Positions 1 to 5,659 are shown, counted from the stretch's first letter. The stretch: DNA of 6,201 nt from CAYJLC01 sp044426345 (GCA_044426345.1 JAWXUP010000108.1:1-6201), one strand, 5' to 3'. Program-made: numbers and translations. Notes: a model not told the origin generated them from the letters alone.

Positions 1-1
1 C

Positions 2-154
2 GGATTGCGTACTTCCAATAAAAACATCACGCCCCAGATTTTGATAAATCTTTTCGCAAAAAGATTTCGTCTTTTGGATACTTTGGGACGTCCCAAAGTA
101 TCAGCCACGCGGCGAGCGAAAGAACGTGCTAAAAAACCACGCAGTAAGCGTTGA
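2..154 (+). CDS. possible 3' end of a truncated gene, unknown product (or repeat-derived open frame)
   Basis: An open frame enters from the left edge and ends at TGA (152-154), giving 50 residues with a very basic tail (RRAKERAKKPRSKR). I do not recognise a family. The stretch is richer in G and C than the DNA after it, and contains a perfect 26-bp palindrome that is read through in frame. An overlapping minus-strand frame is also open across the whole stretch, from a stop near 195 to the window edge, but it has no convincing start or ribosome binding site. Two open strands around a palindrome are as easily explained by a dispersed repeat as by a gene. If it is a gene, it is convergent with the aminotransferase and shares the terminator at 227-259. 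Confidence is low because the 5' part lies outside the window. Confidence 0.3.
   Translation, partial: GLRTSNKNITPQILINLFAKRFRLLDTLGRPKVSATRRAKERAKKPRSKR
77..102. repeat. perfect 26-bp palindrome
   Basis: The half-site GATACTTTGGGAC is followed at once by its exact reverse complement with no spacer. Just before it, 59-75 forms a small hairpin (AAAAGA, loop TTTCG, TCTTTT). A spacerless palindrome cannot make a simple tight loop in RNA, so it is better seen as a dimer site, cruciform or repeat core. There is no T-run after it, so it is not an intrinsic terminator. Confidence 0.8.
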
Positions 155-156
155 GT

Positions 157-236
157 GTACGTATAAAAAAATAAGGAGTACGTATAAAAAAATAAGGTTT
201 ACAGATAAAAAACAAGATATACAAATAAAAAAAGGA
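157..236. repeat. four degenerate ~20-bp tandem repeats with phased A-tracts
   Basis: Units begin at 157, 178, 199 and 219. Copies 1 and 2 differ by one base in 21 (core GTACGTATAAAAAAATAAGG). Copies 3 and 4 are diverged and slightly shorter (20 and 18 bp). Each carries an A-run of 6-7 bases, at 165-171, 186-192, 207-212 and 227-233, spaced 20-21 bp apart, about two helical turns. Phased A-tracts of this kind are expected to bend DNA. The last A-run is also the tail of the following terminator. The array lies between two convergent reading frames, and no coding function is apparent. Confidence 0.75.
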
Positions 237-259
237 CCGAACCGAGTTCAATCCTTTTT
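227..259 (-). terminator. bidirectional intrinsic terminator of the Lrp-aminotransferase operon
   Basis: The arms GGACCGAAC (234-242) and GTTCAATCC (246-254) pair around a three-base loop, with two G-U pairs in the minus-strand RNA (U-G facing). Read on the minus strand, the stem is followed by seven U (227-233). On the plus strand it is followed by five T (255-259). It lies just beyond the TAG stop of the aminotransferase, so it ends that operon and could also stop any transcript coming from the left. Confidence 0.85.
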
Positions 260-263
260 ATAA

Positions 264-1433
264 CTATTTAATTTCATCTAAAAATTCTTCTAAACGTACA
301 ATAGCCTCTTTTAAATGTTCGAAAGAGTACGAATAGGAAATTCTAACGTAACCTTCGCCACATTCGCCGAAAGCGTTACCGGGAATTATTGCAAGTTTTT
401 TTGAATATAAAAGTTTCTCGCAAAATTCTTCAGAAGAAAGACCAGTATGTTTTATGCTTGGGAAGAGATAAAAAGCTCCTTTTGCATTAAAACAAGGAAG
501 ACCTAAGCGTTCGAATTGGTTTAAAAGAAATGTTCTTCGCAAATTATATTCGGCTTTCATATGCTCGATATAATCTAGACAATTTGTCATTGCTGTAAGA
601 CCTGCAAATTGACTTGCAGTAGGTGCACTCATAATACCGAATTGGTGCATTTTTAAAATTGGAGCTAGAAGTGGTTCTGGAGCAAGTGCGTAACCAAGTC
701 GCCAACCAGTCATTGCAAAAGATTTTGAAAAACCAGAAACAACGATTGTACGTTCACGCATACCTTCAATTTCAGAAAAACATACGTGTTTACCAGCGTA
801 ATTTAAATCGGCATAAATCTCGTCTGAAATAACTATAATGTTAGTATCTCTTAAAACTTCAGCGATTTCTTCTAAATGCTCACGTTCCATAATAGCACCT
901 GTTGGGTTTGATGGATACGGAAGAACTAAAATTTTAGTTTTATCAGTAATTGCAGCTTTTAAATCACTAGCAGTTAGCCTGAAATCATCTTCAACTTTCG
1001 TTTCAATTATTACAGGAACACCACCAGCTGAAATTGTAAGTGGAGTGTAGCACACGAAAGATGGTTCTGGAATAAGAACTTCATCGCCATCGTTTATGTA
1101 AGCGCGAAGTGCATTGTCAATAGCCTCAGAGCCACCAACTGTTACCATAATTTCGTCATCTGCATTATAGTTTACATTGTAATTTTCGTGTATAAAGCGT
1201 GAAATTTCACGTCTTAAATCAATTAAACCAGCATTTGAAGTATAGAAAGTGTAACCATTTTCGATAGATTTCATCGCAGCACGTCTTGCCTGCCAAGGAG
1301 TGTCGAAGTCTGGTTCGCCAACGCCTAGTGAAATAGCACCTTCCATAGTGCCTACGATGTCGAAAAATTTTCTGATACCAGATGGTTTCATCATTTTGTT
1401 TCTTGTTGAATATAGTGAGTTATAATCGAGCAT
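264..1433 (-). CDS. class I/II (fold-type I) PLP-dependent aminotransferase, aspartate/alanine type
   Basis: A 389-residue cytoplasmic enzyme, full length for the aspartate aminotransferase superfamily. Visible hallmarks are the N-terminal substrate motif LGVGEPDFDTP (about 36-46), the SYTSNAG-like stretch around 62-69, SNPTG with N176, DEIY with D204 and Y207, the Schiff-base lysine K237 in SGFSKSFAMTGWRLGY, phosphate-contact R245, GAFYLFPSIK (319-328) and substrate-carboxylate R364. All catalytic residues are present. The start is ATG at 1433 with GGGAGG about 10 nt upstream, and it overlaps the stop of the Lrp-family gene (TAATG), so the two are probably translationally coupled. The sequence is of the Bacillus PatA/AlaT kind. 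Pairing with an Lrp-family regulator recalls the B. subtilis alaR-alaT arrangement, which makes alanine or a related neutral amino acid a reasonable substrate. Exact substrate is inference. Confidence 0.93.
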   Translation of the reverse strand: MLDYNSLYSTRNKMMKPSGIRKFFDIVGTMEGAISLGVGEPDFDTPWQARRAAMKSIENGYTFYTSNAGLIDLRREISRFIHENYNVNYNADDEIMVTVGGSEAIDNALRAYINDGDEVLIPEPSFVCYTPLTISAGGVPVIIETKVEDDFRLTASDLKAAITDKTKILVLPYPSNPTGAIMEREHLEEIAEVLRDTNIIVISDEIYADLNYAGKHVCFSEIEGMRERTIVVSGFSKSFAMTGWRLGYALAPEPLLAPILKMHQFGIMSAPTASQFAGLTAMTNCLDYIEHMKAEYNLRRTFLLNQFERLGLPCFNAKGAFYLFPSIKHTGLSSEEFCEKLLYSKKLAIIPGNAFGECGEGYVRISYSYSFEHLKEAIVRLEEFLDEIK

Positions 1434-1909
1434 TATAACATAACCTCCCGTTTGTCGGCCTTTCTGTCAGAAGTGTGATAACCATGCTCTTTGAATGTTT
1501 TTAGCACGAAATGAGTGTTGGTAGAAAGAACACATTCCATAGATGATAGACGTTCGTTTACAAAAAACGCGATATCCTGAATAGTTTTTCCACGCATAAC
1601 GATACATAAATCGTATCCACCTGACACTAGGTGAACACTGTCAACCTCTGGCATATTAGCGATAGTATTTGATAATTCTTGAAAACCGATTTTATCATTT
1701 AAGCTGAATTTGATGTCAACAAGCGCTGTAACGTGAGGCTCGTCGATGATGTCCCAGTTTAAAATAGGGTAGTAGCCTAAAATGGTTTTTTCTTGTTCAA
1801 GTTTATTTATAGTTTTGGCAACTTCTTCTTCGCTAAGATTTGTGGCGGCTGCGATATCTTTAACCGACATTCTGGCGTTTTTTTGAAGTAATCTTAAAAT
1901 CATATCCAT
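1433..1909 (-). CDS. Lrp/AsnC-family transcriptional regulator
   Basis: A 158-residue protein with the two-domain Lrp/AsnC layout. An N-terminal winged helix-turn-helix covers about 3-45 (LLQKNARMSVKDIAAATNLS, then a recognition helix around EEEVAKTINKLEQE). A RAM (ligand-binding/oligomerisation) domain covers about 58-140, with the diagnostic VSGGYDLCIVMRG at 95-107. Such proteins form dimers to octamers and respond to amino acids. The start at 1909 has AGGAG about 9 nt upstream. The usual short N-terminal extension before the first helix is nearly absent, but no better upstream start is seen. It is the first gene of an operon with an aminotransferase, and its promoter is back-to-back with one facing the permease. 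The likely role is autoregulation plus amino-acid-dependent control of one or both units. The charged C-terminal tail (147-158) is not a conserved part of the family. Confidence 0.93.
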   Translation of the reverse strand: MDMILRLLQKNARMSVKDIAAATNLSEEEVAKTINKLEQEKTILGYYPILNWDIIDEPHVTALVDIKFSLNDKIGFQELSNTIANMPEVDSVHLVSGGYDLCIVMRGKTIQDIAFFVNERLSSMECVLSTNTHFVLKTFKEHGYHTSDRKADKREVML

Positions 1910-1939
1910 AGAAATTTCTCCTTTTATGTAGTAACCTTA

Positions 1940-1968
1940 ATTATATACTGTTTTTCAAGATTTATCAA
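1940..1968 (-). promoter_or_regulatory. sigma-A promoter of the Lrp-aminotransferase operon
   Basis: Read on the minus strand: -35 TTGATA (1968-1963), a 17-bp spacer, -10 TATAAT (1945-1940). This predicts a start near 1933 and a leader of about 25 nt before the ATG at 1909. The -10 is consensus and the -35 matches 5 of 6 bases. Confidence 0.8.
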
Positions 1969-1976
1969 CTATTTTA

Positions 1977-2005
1977 TTGCAAGTTTTATTTGAAAGTGGT
2001 ATAAT
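1977..2005 (+). promoter_or_regulatory. divergent sigma-A promoter facing the permease
   Basis: TTGCAA (1977-1982), 17-bp spacer, TATAAT (2000-2005), with an extended -10 (TGG just before it). The predicted start is near 2012, leaving about 360 nt before the permease ATG. The -35 boxes of this promoter and of the minus-strand promoter are only 8 bp apart, so one bound regulator could affect both. A closer match (TTACAA 2329, TATAAA 2352) would start transcription inside the ribosome binding site, so this one is the better permease promoter. Confidence 0.65.
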
Positions 2006-2049
2006 CGTTAAGGCGATGAAATAGAATGATGAAAATTGAAGAAATATAG

Positions 2050-2271
2050 GTAGGGGCGAACTGCGTTCGTCCGTGGTGAGTGAAAAAATATAATACGGTG
2101 TAAGCTCCCTCAGTCACTGCGGTGACAGCTCCCTCGTCAGGGAGCCAAGGGAAAACAACGTACCAGTAGGGTACGGCGTCCTCGACGTACCGTGTCGTAT
2201 AGTGAAATTTGTACAAATATATTTTAATTGGACATATCGGTAAATGACGGACGAACACAGTTCGCCCCTAC
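2050..2271. repeat. 222-bp intergenic element with 25-bp inverted ends and internal hairpins
   Basis: The ends 2050-2074 and 2247-2271 are reverse complements at 24 of 25 positions (outer part GTAGGGGCGAACTG). Inside are at least three hairpins: GTCAC/GTGAC (2113-2126), GCTCCCT/AGGGAGC (2128-2145), and GGTACG/CGTACC (2170-2191). It carries no transposase, and the short minus-strand open frames crossing it look like no known protein. Size, inverted ends and stems fit a MITE-like or REP-like non-autonomous element; similar modules are, from memory, recurrent in gut Clostridia. No clear target-site duplication flanks it. It lies between the plus-strand promoter and the permease, so it should be transcribed as part of the leader and fold into a long branched hairpin. 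Confidence 0.75.
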
Positions 2272-2371
2272 AAAACTGTGCTGTGCAAAAAAATATTTCA
2301 CACAAAAATCATCACACCATAAAATTGATTACAAAAAATAGAAATTGAGAATATAAATAGAGGAGAAATTT

Positions 2372-3736
2372 ATGAGTAACAAAAAAGAATATAGTTTATT
2401 TACGGCTATAGCGATGATTGTCGGAATTGTTATCGGTTCAGGCATATTTTTTAAAGCAGATGATATTCTGCGTTTTACTGGAGGTAGTGTAGCGCTTGGT
2501 GTGCTTGTTTTTATGATAGCGGCCATTAGCATTGTTTTTGGTAGTCTTACAATAGCACAGCTTGCGTTTTTGTCAGACAGACCAGGCGGAGTTATTACAT
2601 ATATGGAAGAAACGTGGTCTAATGCTTTTGCAGGTTCTTTCGGATTTTTCCACACGCTTGTGTATTATCCAACTCTTATCGTAATTATTACTTGGGTATC
2701 AGGTATTTATATTCCTATGCTTTTTGGAATTGAAAGTACATTAGAAATGCAATGTGGTGTTGGTTTTATTGCAATGATAGTTCTGTTTGCGATGAACGTT
2801 TATGCAAAAAAACTTGGTGACTATTTTCAAATTTCGTCAGCAGTAATAAAAATTATTCCACTTGTCTTGATAGCAATAATGGGTGTAGCTTTTGGTGATA
2901 TTAACACTAATTTTACGGTAGCACCTGTAGTGGCTGACACTGGGAAATTTGCGTTTATTGCAGCAATTGTTCCGATTGCATTTTCTTTTGATGGCTGGAT
3001 TGTAACAACGTCAATAGCGCACGAAGTTAAAAACTCGAAAAAAGCATTACCTATCGCACTTGTTGTATCACCGTTTTTTATTTTGCTAATTTACTCACTA
3101 TATTTAATAGGTATATCAGCAATTGTAGGACCAGCTGAAATTATCGAACTTGGCGATGCTCACGTTTATCAAGCTGCTATTGAAGTATTTGGTGCTTTTG
3201 GTGCGAAAATAATACTTGTTTTCGTGGTTATTTCGGTTTTAGGTGCGGCGAATGGGCTTGTTATCGGACTTATTAGACTTCCGTTTTCATTGGCACACCG
3301 TGGTTTCTTTCCAAACGAAAAAGCAGTTTCGAAAGTTGATAAACATCTTGATGTTCCAGTAAATTCAGCAATTTTCGCATTTGGAATTAGCGTAGTTTGG
3401 TATGTAATTCACTATTTTGTTATGAAATACGACTTACTTACTGGTTCGGACGTTTCAGAAATCGCTATAGTAGTAAGCTATACTTTCTACATTGCTTTGT
3501 ATATCGCTGTTTTGAAATTATACCGTAAAGGTGTTATCAAAAGCTTTGTAAAAGGAAGAATATTCCCAATTTTGGCAACTATAGGCTCACTTATAATCTT
3601 CGTAGGTTCGGTGGTAAATACATCTGGAACAGGTGGGATTTTAAATGTAAAAGCAGTTACTTTTATTATAGTATCAGTTGCAATAATTATGTTATCGTAT
3701 GCATATTGCGATAAAAAAGAGCGTAATAAAAAATAA
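2372..3736 (+). CDS. APC-superfamily amino-acid permease (SteT/LAT-like)
   Basis: A 454-residue, strongly hydrophobic protein with about 12 membrane segments, the usual size for the amino acid-polyamine-organocation superfamily. Segment 1 carries the glycine-rich unwound helix VGIVIGSGIFF (17-27), which in this family binds the substrate amino and carboxyl groups. Segment 6 carries FSFDGWIVTTSIAHEVKN (204-221), followed by the conserved K-A-L-P (224-227). GAANGLVIGLIRLPFSLAHR lies at 291-310, and the cytoplasmic tail is short and basic (KKERNKK). ATG at 2372 has AGAGGAGA 5 nt upstream. The closest named relatives by motif are serine/threonine exchangers such as SteT and other LAT-type exchangers. 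The exact substrate cannot be read from sequence. It is divergent from the Lrp-aminotransferase operon, which suggests shared amino-acid control. No intrinsic terminator is evident after the stop. Confidence 0.92.
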   Translation: MSNKKEYSLFTAIAMIVGIVIGSGIFFKADDILRFTGGSVALGVLVFMIAAISIVFGSLTIAQLAFLSDRPGGVITYMEETWSNAFAGSFGFFHTLVYYPTLIVIITWVSGIYIPMLFGIESTLEMQCGVGFIAMIVLFAMNVYAKKLGDYFQISSAVIKIIPLVLIAIMGVAFGDINTNFTVAPVVADTGKFAFIAAIVPIAFSFDGWIVTTSIAHEVKNSKKALPIALVVSPFFILLIYSLYLIGISAIVGPAEIIELGDAHVYQAAIEVFGAFGAKIILVFVVISVLGAANGLVIGLIRLPFSLAHRGFFPNEKAVSKVDKHLDVPVNSAIFAFGISVVWYVIHYFVMKYDLLTGSDVSEIAIVVSYTFYIALYIAVLKLYRKGVIKSFVKGRIFPILATIGSLIIFVGSVVNTSGTGGILNVKAVTFIIVSVAIIMLSYAYCDKKERNKK

Positions 3737-3825
3737 AATTCCAATTAAAGATAAAAATGTCTACATAATTAATATATGTATATTGTGTCATGTTAAGCAT
3801 AATTGGGACAAAATAAATAGCACAC

Positions 3826-3854
3826 TTGACAGTTGCTTTTGCGTATGGTAATAT
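3826..3854 (+). promoter_or_regulatory. strong sigma-A promoter of the second aminotransferase
   Basis: TTGACA (3826-3831, consensus), 17-bp spacer, TAATAT (3849-3854), with an extended -10 (TGG). The predicted start is near 3861, about 135 nt ahead of the chosen ATG at 3996. It gives the second aminotransferase its own transcript, separate from the permease. Confidence 0.85.
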
Positions 3855-3875
3855 AAAAACATATTAATATTAACA

Positions 3876-3950
3876 CTTACTCTATCACCGGATAGAGTGT
3901 AAGAGGTGTCCGAAACTTTTTCGTAGGTACGGTGCATAAATTTGCACTAC
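3876..3950 (+). promoter_or_regulatory. structured 5' leader with three hairpins; first is also an operator-like dyad
   Basis: Downstream of the promoter the leader holds three stems. The first is CTTA+CTCTATC, loop ACCG, GATAGAG+TAAG (3876-3903, two-base bulge). The second is CGAAA, loop CTT, TTTCG (3911-3923). The third is GTA+GTGCA, loop TAAATT, TGCAC+TAC (3927-3950, two-base bulge). None ends in a T-run, and none covers the ribosome binding site at 3984. As DNA, ACTCTATC/GATAGAGT (3879-3898) is a 20-bp dyad at about +18 to +37, where a bound repressor would block elongation. I match it to no known riboswitch class. RNA control and DNA operator are both possible. Confidence 0.5.
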
Positions 3951-3983
3951 AAGAAGAAGTTTTGGATGCCTTTGCTGTTTTTT

Positions 3984-3990
3984 AGGAGGA
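3984..3990 (+). promoter_or_regulatory. ribosome binding site fixing the aminotransferase start
   Basis: AGGAGGA lies 5 nt before ATG 3996. A longer frame could begin at TTG 3942, but that codon lies inside the third leader hairpin, has no Shine-Dalgarno sequence, and adds 18 residues unlike any aminotransferase N-terminus. The shorter start is therefore chosen. Confidence 0.9.
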
Positions 3991-3995
3991 AAATT

Positions 3996-5120
3996 ATGAA
4001 AATTAAACCGTTTGCAGTAGAAGAATGGATGAACGAGTACGAAAATGGAGCAAAATACAATATCGCCGAAACTTGCGTAAATTCGGTGACGTTAAATGAG
4101 TTATTTGAGCTAACAGGTATTGATAAGCAAACCTTTTTCGATGATTTCAGCAAAAAACGTTTAACCTATGGTGATATCGAAGGAAATCCTACTTTCAAAG
4201 CTGGAATTTGCAAGTTGTATAAAACTGCAAAACCAGATGAAATCGTAACAACCCACGGAGCTTCGGGTGCAAATCACCACGTTTTCTATTCACTTATAGA
4301 GCCAAATGACAAAGTTATTAGCATAATGCCAACGTATCAGCAATTATATTCGATTCCAGAAGGGTTTGGTGCACGTGTTGAAATGCTTGAACTAAAACCA
4401 GAAAATGGTTATTTAATAGATTTAGAAGAATTGCGTAAAATCGCAACAAAAGACACAAAACTCATTTGCATAAATAACCCAAACAACCCAACAGGAGCAC
4501 TTATGTCGGAAGAAATGCTGATGAATATTGTCGAAATAGCTCGTGAAGTTGATGCTTATATTTTATGCGATGAAGTATATCGCCATTTAACTCAAAAAGA
4601 TGAATGGTGCACATCTATCGTGGATTTGTACGAAAAAGGAATATCGGTTAGCAGTATGTCAAAGGTGTTTTCACTTGCTGGCTTGCGTTTGGGTTGGATA
4701 ATTTCTCACGATAAAGAGTTCATAAAATCTTGCTTTAGCCATCGTGATTATAATCACGTAAGTTGTGGTATGTTTGACGAAACTATAGCAGGCATTGCTC
4801 TTGAACATAGTGAGGTATTTTTGGATAGAAACCGTGATATAGTGCGTGAAAATGCAAAAATCCTTGATGAATGGATACAAAGCCAACCTAAAGTTAGTTA
4901 TTTTAAACCACAAGCGGGAACAACGTCTTTGGTGCATTATGAGTTAGAGATAAACTCGCGTGATTTTTGCGATGAACTATATAAAACAACAGGCACACTA
5001 GTAGTGCCGGGTGACTGTTTTGAGCAACCAAAAAGTATAAGAATAGGATACGCGTGTAGTAGTCAAGAATTGCGTGAAGGTTTGGAGAAACTGGGTACAT
5101 TTATTAATAGCAAAATATAG
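3996..5120 (+). CDS. class I/II PLP-dependent aminotransferase, divergent subgroup
   Basis: A 374-residue cytoplasmic enzyme, slightly shorter than typical aspartate aminotransferases. PLP-site features are THGASGANH (86-94), Y114, NPNNPTGAL with N164 (161-169), CDEVY with D192 and Y195, the Schiff-base lysine K223 in SSMSKVFSLAGLRLGW, R231 for phosphate, and R349 in SIRIGY for the substrate carboxylate. The N-terminus (EEWMNEYENGAKYNIAETCV) lacks the usual L-x-x-G-x-P-D-F motif seen in the other aminotransferase here, so the two are not recent duplicates and probably differ in substrate. From memory, this N-terminal style recalls capreomycidine-synthase-like aminotransferases, but no antibiotic pathway is nearby and I would not transfer that function. 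It appears monocistronic: own promoter, long structured leader, then a tRNA with its own promoter. C-S lyase or amino-acid transaminase roles cannot be separated. Confidence 0.88.
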   Translation: MKIKPFAVEEWMNEYENGAKYNIAETCVNSVTLNELFELTGIDKQTFFDDFSKKRLTYGDIEGNPTFKAGICKLYKTAKPDEIVTTHGASGANHHVFYSLIEPNDKVISIMPTYQQLYSIPEGFGARVEMLELKPENGYLIDLEELRKIATKDTKLICINNPNNPTGALMSEEMLMNIVEIAREVDAYILCDEVYRHLTQKDEWCTSIVDLYEKGISVSSMSKVFSLAGLRLGWIISHDKEFIKSCFSHRDYNHVSCGMFDETIAGIALEHSEVFLDRNRDIVRENAKILDEWIQSQPKVSYFKPQAGTTSLVHYELEINSRDFCDELYKTTGTLVVPGDCFEQPKSIRIGYACSSQELREGLEKLGTFINSKI

Positions 5121-5179
5121 TTGTGTATGTCTGCCTATTAAAATCCTGTTATATAGAAAATATATTGATGATTATCTCA

Positions 5180-5217
5180 CCAAAAGAGCCATTTAAAATG
5201 GTATTATATAATTTTGG
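5180..5217. other. nested AT-rich dyad after the aminotransferase; doubtful terminator
   Basis: CCATTT-A-AAATGG (5189-5201) sits inside an outer CCAAAA/TTTTGG pair (5180-5185 and 5212-5217). There is no real T-run after the inner stem. It may weakly end the aminotransferase transcript or be a binding site just upstream of the tRNA promoter. No stronger terminator is seen between 5121 and 5227. Confidence 0.25.
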
Positions 5218-5227
5218 AAAAAATGTG

Positions 5228-5256
5228 TTGACAAGCAATGTATTTTATTGTATAAT
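5228..5256 (+). promoter_or_regulatory. consensus sigma-A promoter of tRNA-Leu
   Basis: TTGACA (5228-5233), exactly 17 bp, TATAAT (5251-5256). Both boxes are perfect consensus, as expected for a stable-RNA gene. The predicted start is near 5263, giving a pre-tRNA leader of about 35 nt before 5298. Confidence 0.93.
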
Positions 5257-5297
5257 AAATATCAGTCGGTGAGAATTTGCCGGCAGTATCCACACTA

Positions 5298-5384
5298 GCC
5301 GATGTGGTGGAATAGGTAGACACAAGGGACTTAAAATCCCTCGGTAGCAATACTGTGTCGGTTCAAGTCCGACCATCGGTACCA
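5298..5384 (+). tRNA. tRNA-Leu(UAA), CCA encoded
   Basis: The acceptor arms GCCGATG (5298-5304) and CATCGGT (5374-5380) pair, with a G-U at the end, then discriminator A and encoded CCA (5382-5384). The anticodon stem AGGGA/TCCCT encloses the loop CTTAAAA with anticodon TAA at 5332-5334, which reads UUA leucine. A long variable arm (5342-5356) marks it as class II, as leucine tRNAs are. The T arm is GTCGG-TTCAAGT-CCGAC (5357-5373). It is transcribed alone from its own promoter and closed by the terminator at 5393. Its 3' end is a possible integration site for the mobile-looking genes that follow. Confidence 0.97.
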
Positions 5385-5392
5385 TCAACTGT

Positions 5393-5453
5393 GACCAAAA
5401 AAGATGTACTCGCTAGAAAACCTAGTGTTAATCAACTTTTTTGGTCCTTTTTT
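5393..5453 (+). terminator. intrinsic terminator of tRNA-Leu
   Basis: A perfect 11-bp stem GACCAAAAAAG (5393-5403) / CTTTTTTGGTC (5436-5446) encloses a loop with a weaker inner CTAG/CTAG pairing (5412-5425). It is followed by six T (5448-5453). It begins 9 nt after the tRNA CCA. Confidence 0.9.
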
Positions 5454-5469
5454 GTATCTAAAAGTACGT

Positions 5470-5499
5470 TTTTCAGCTATGCATTTTCGGTGATGTAAT
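5470..5499 (+). promoter_or_regulatory. weak candidate promoter for the Cys-rich/ArdA operon
   Basis: TTTTCA (5470-5475), 18-bp spacer, TGTAAT (5494-5499), matching 4 of 6 and 5 of 6 consensus bases. It is the best match between the tRNA terminator and the first gene at 5689. If used, the transcript would have to pass two intrinsic terminators before the gene, so this promoter is tentative. Confidence 0.25.
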
Positions 5500-5571
5500 A
5501 GAGCTTATTTAAGCAATTTGGGTGCTTTGAACTATCCCAGACCTATAAAATTCAATATAAAACAAGTAAAC

Positions 5572-5612
5572 GGTGCTAATTTTAAGTTATTTATAAATTA
5601 GCGCCCTTTTTT
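5572..5612 (+). terminator. intrinsic terminator 1 ahead of the Cys-rich gene
   Basis: The arms GGTGCTAATTT (5572-5582) and AAATTAGCGCC (5595-5605) pair over 11 bp with one G-U, followed by six T (5607-5612). No gene ends just upstream on this strand apart from the tRNA, which already has its own terminator, so it terminates something else or attenuates the downstream operon. Confidence 0.8.
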
Positions 5613-5629
5613 ATTTCTCACAAAACCCT

Positions 5630-5659
5630 AAGCCAGTCATTAATTTGACTGGCTTTTTT
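5630..5659 (+). terminator. intrinsic terminator 2, 29 nt before the Cys-rich gene
   Basis: AAGCCAGTCA (5630-5639), loop TTAATT, TGACTGGCTT (5646-5655), then T to 5659. This is a perfect 10-bp stem with a T-run. Only 29 nt separate it from the ATG at 5689, too little for a normal promoter plus leader. Confidence 0.88.

Noticed and set aside
157..236. CRISPR array
   Set aside because: Units of about 20 bp are directly adjacent and degenerate, with no unique spacers between them.
838..1050. 70-codon plus-strand open frame
   Set aside because: It lies wholly inside the aminotransferase on the opposite strand, has no ribosome binding site and gives a low-complexity product.
2089..2094. TATAAT inside the inverted-repeat element
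   Set aside because: The base set 17 bp upstream (TTCGTC) is a poor -35 box and there is no extended -10.
1986..2305. Two overlapping minus-strand open frames (90 and 63 codons)
   Set aside because: They run through the inverted-repeat element and the divergent promoter, lack ribosome binding sites and resemble no protein. The open reading is a by-product of the repeat.
2329..2357. Promoter-like TTACAA-17-TATAAA before the permease
   Set aside because: It would start transcription at about 2364, inside the AGAGGAGA ribosome binding site, leaving almost no leader. The promoter at 1977-2005 fits better.
2329..2655. 108-codon minus-strand open frame over the permease start
   Set aside because: Antisense shadow of the permease with no ribosome binding site; permease codon structure and motifs are unambiguous.
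3762..3780. TACATA/TATGTA hairpin after the permease
   Set aside because: Only six AT pairs and no T-run follows, so it is not a credible terminator.
3942..3995. N-terminal extension of the second aminotransferase from TTG 3942
   Set aside because: No Shine-Dalgarno sequence, and it begins inside a leader hairpin; AGGAGGA precedes the ATG at 3996 at ideal distance.
4671..5100. Minus-strand open frames over the second aminotransferase
   Set aside because: Antisense shadows without ribosome binding sites or recognisable products.
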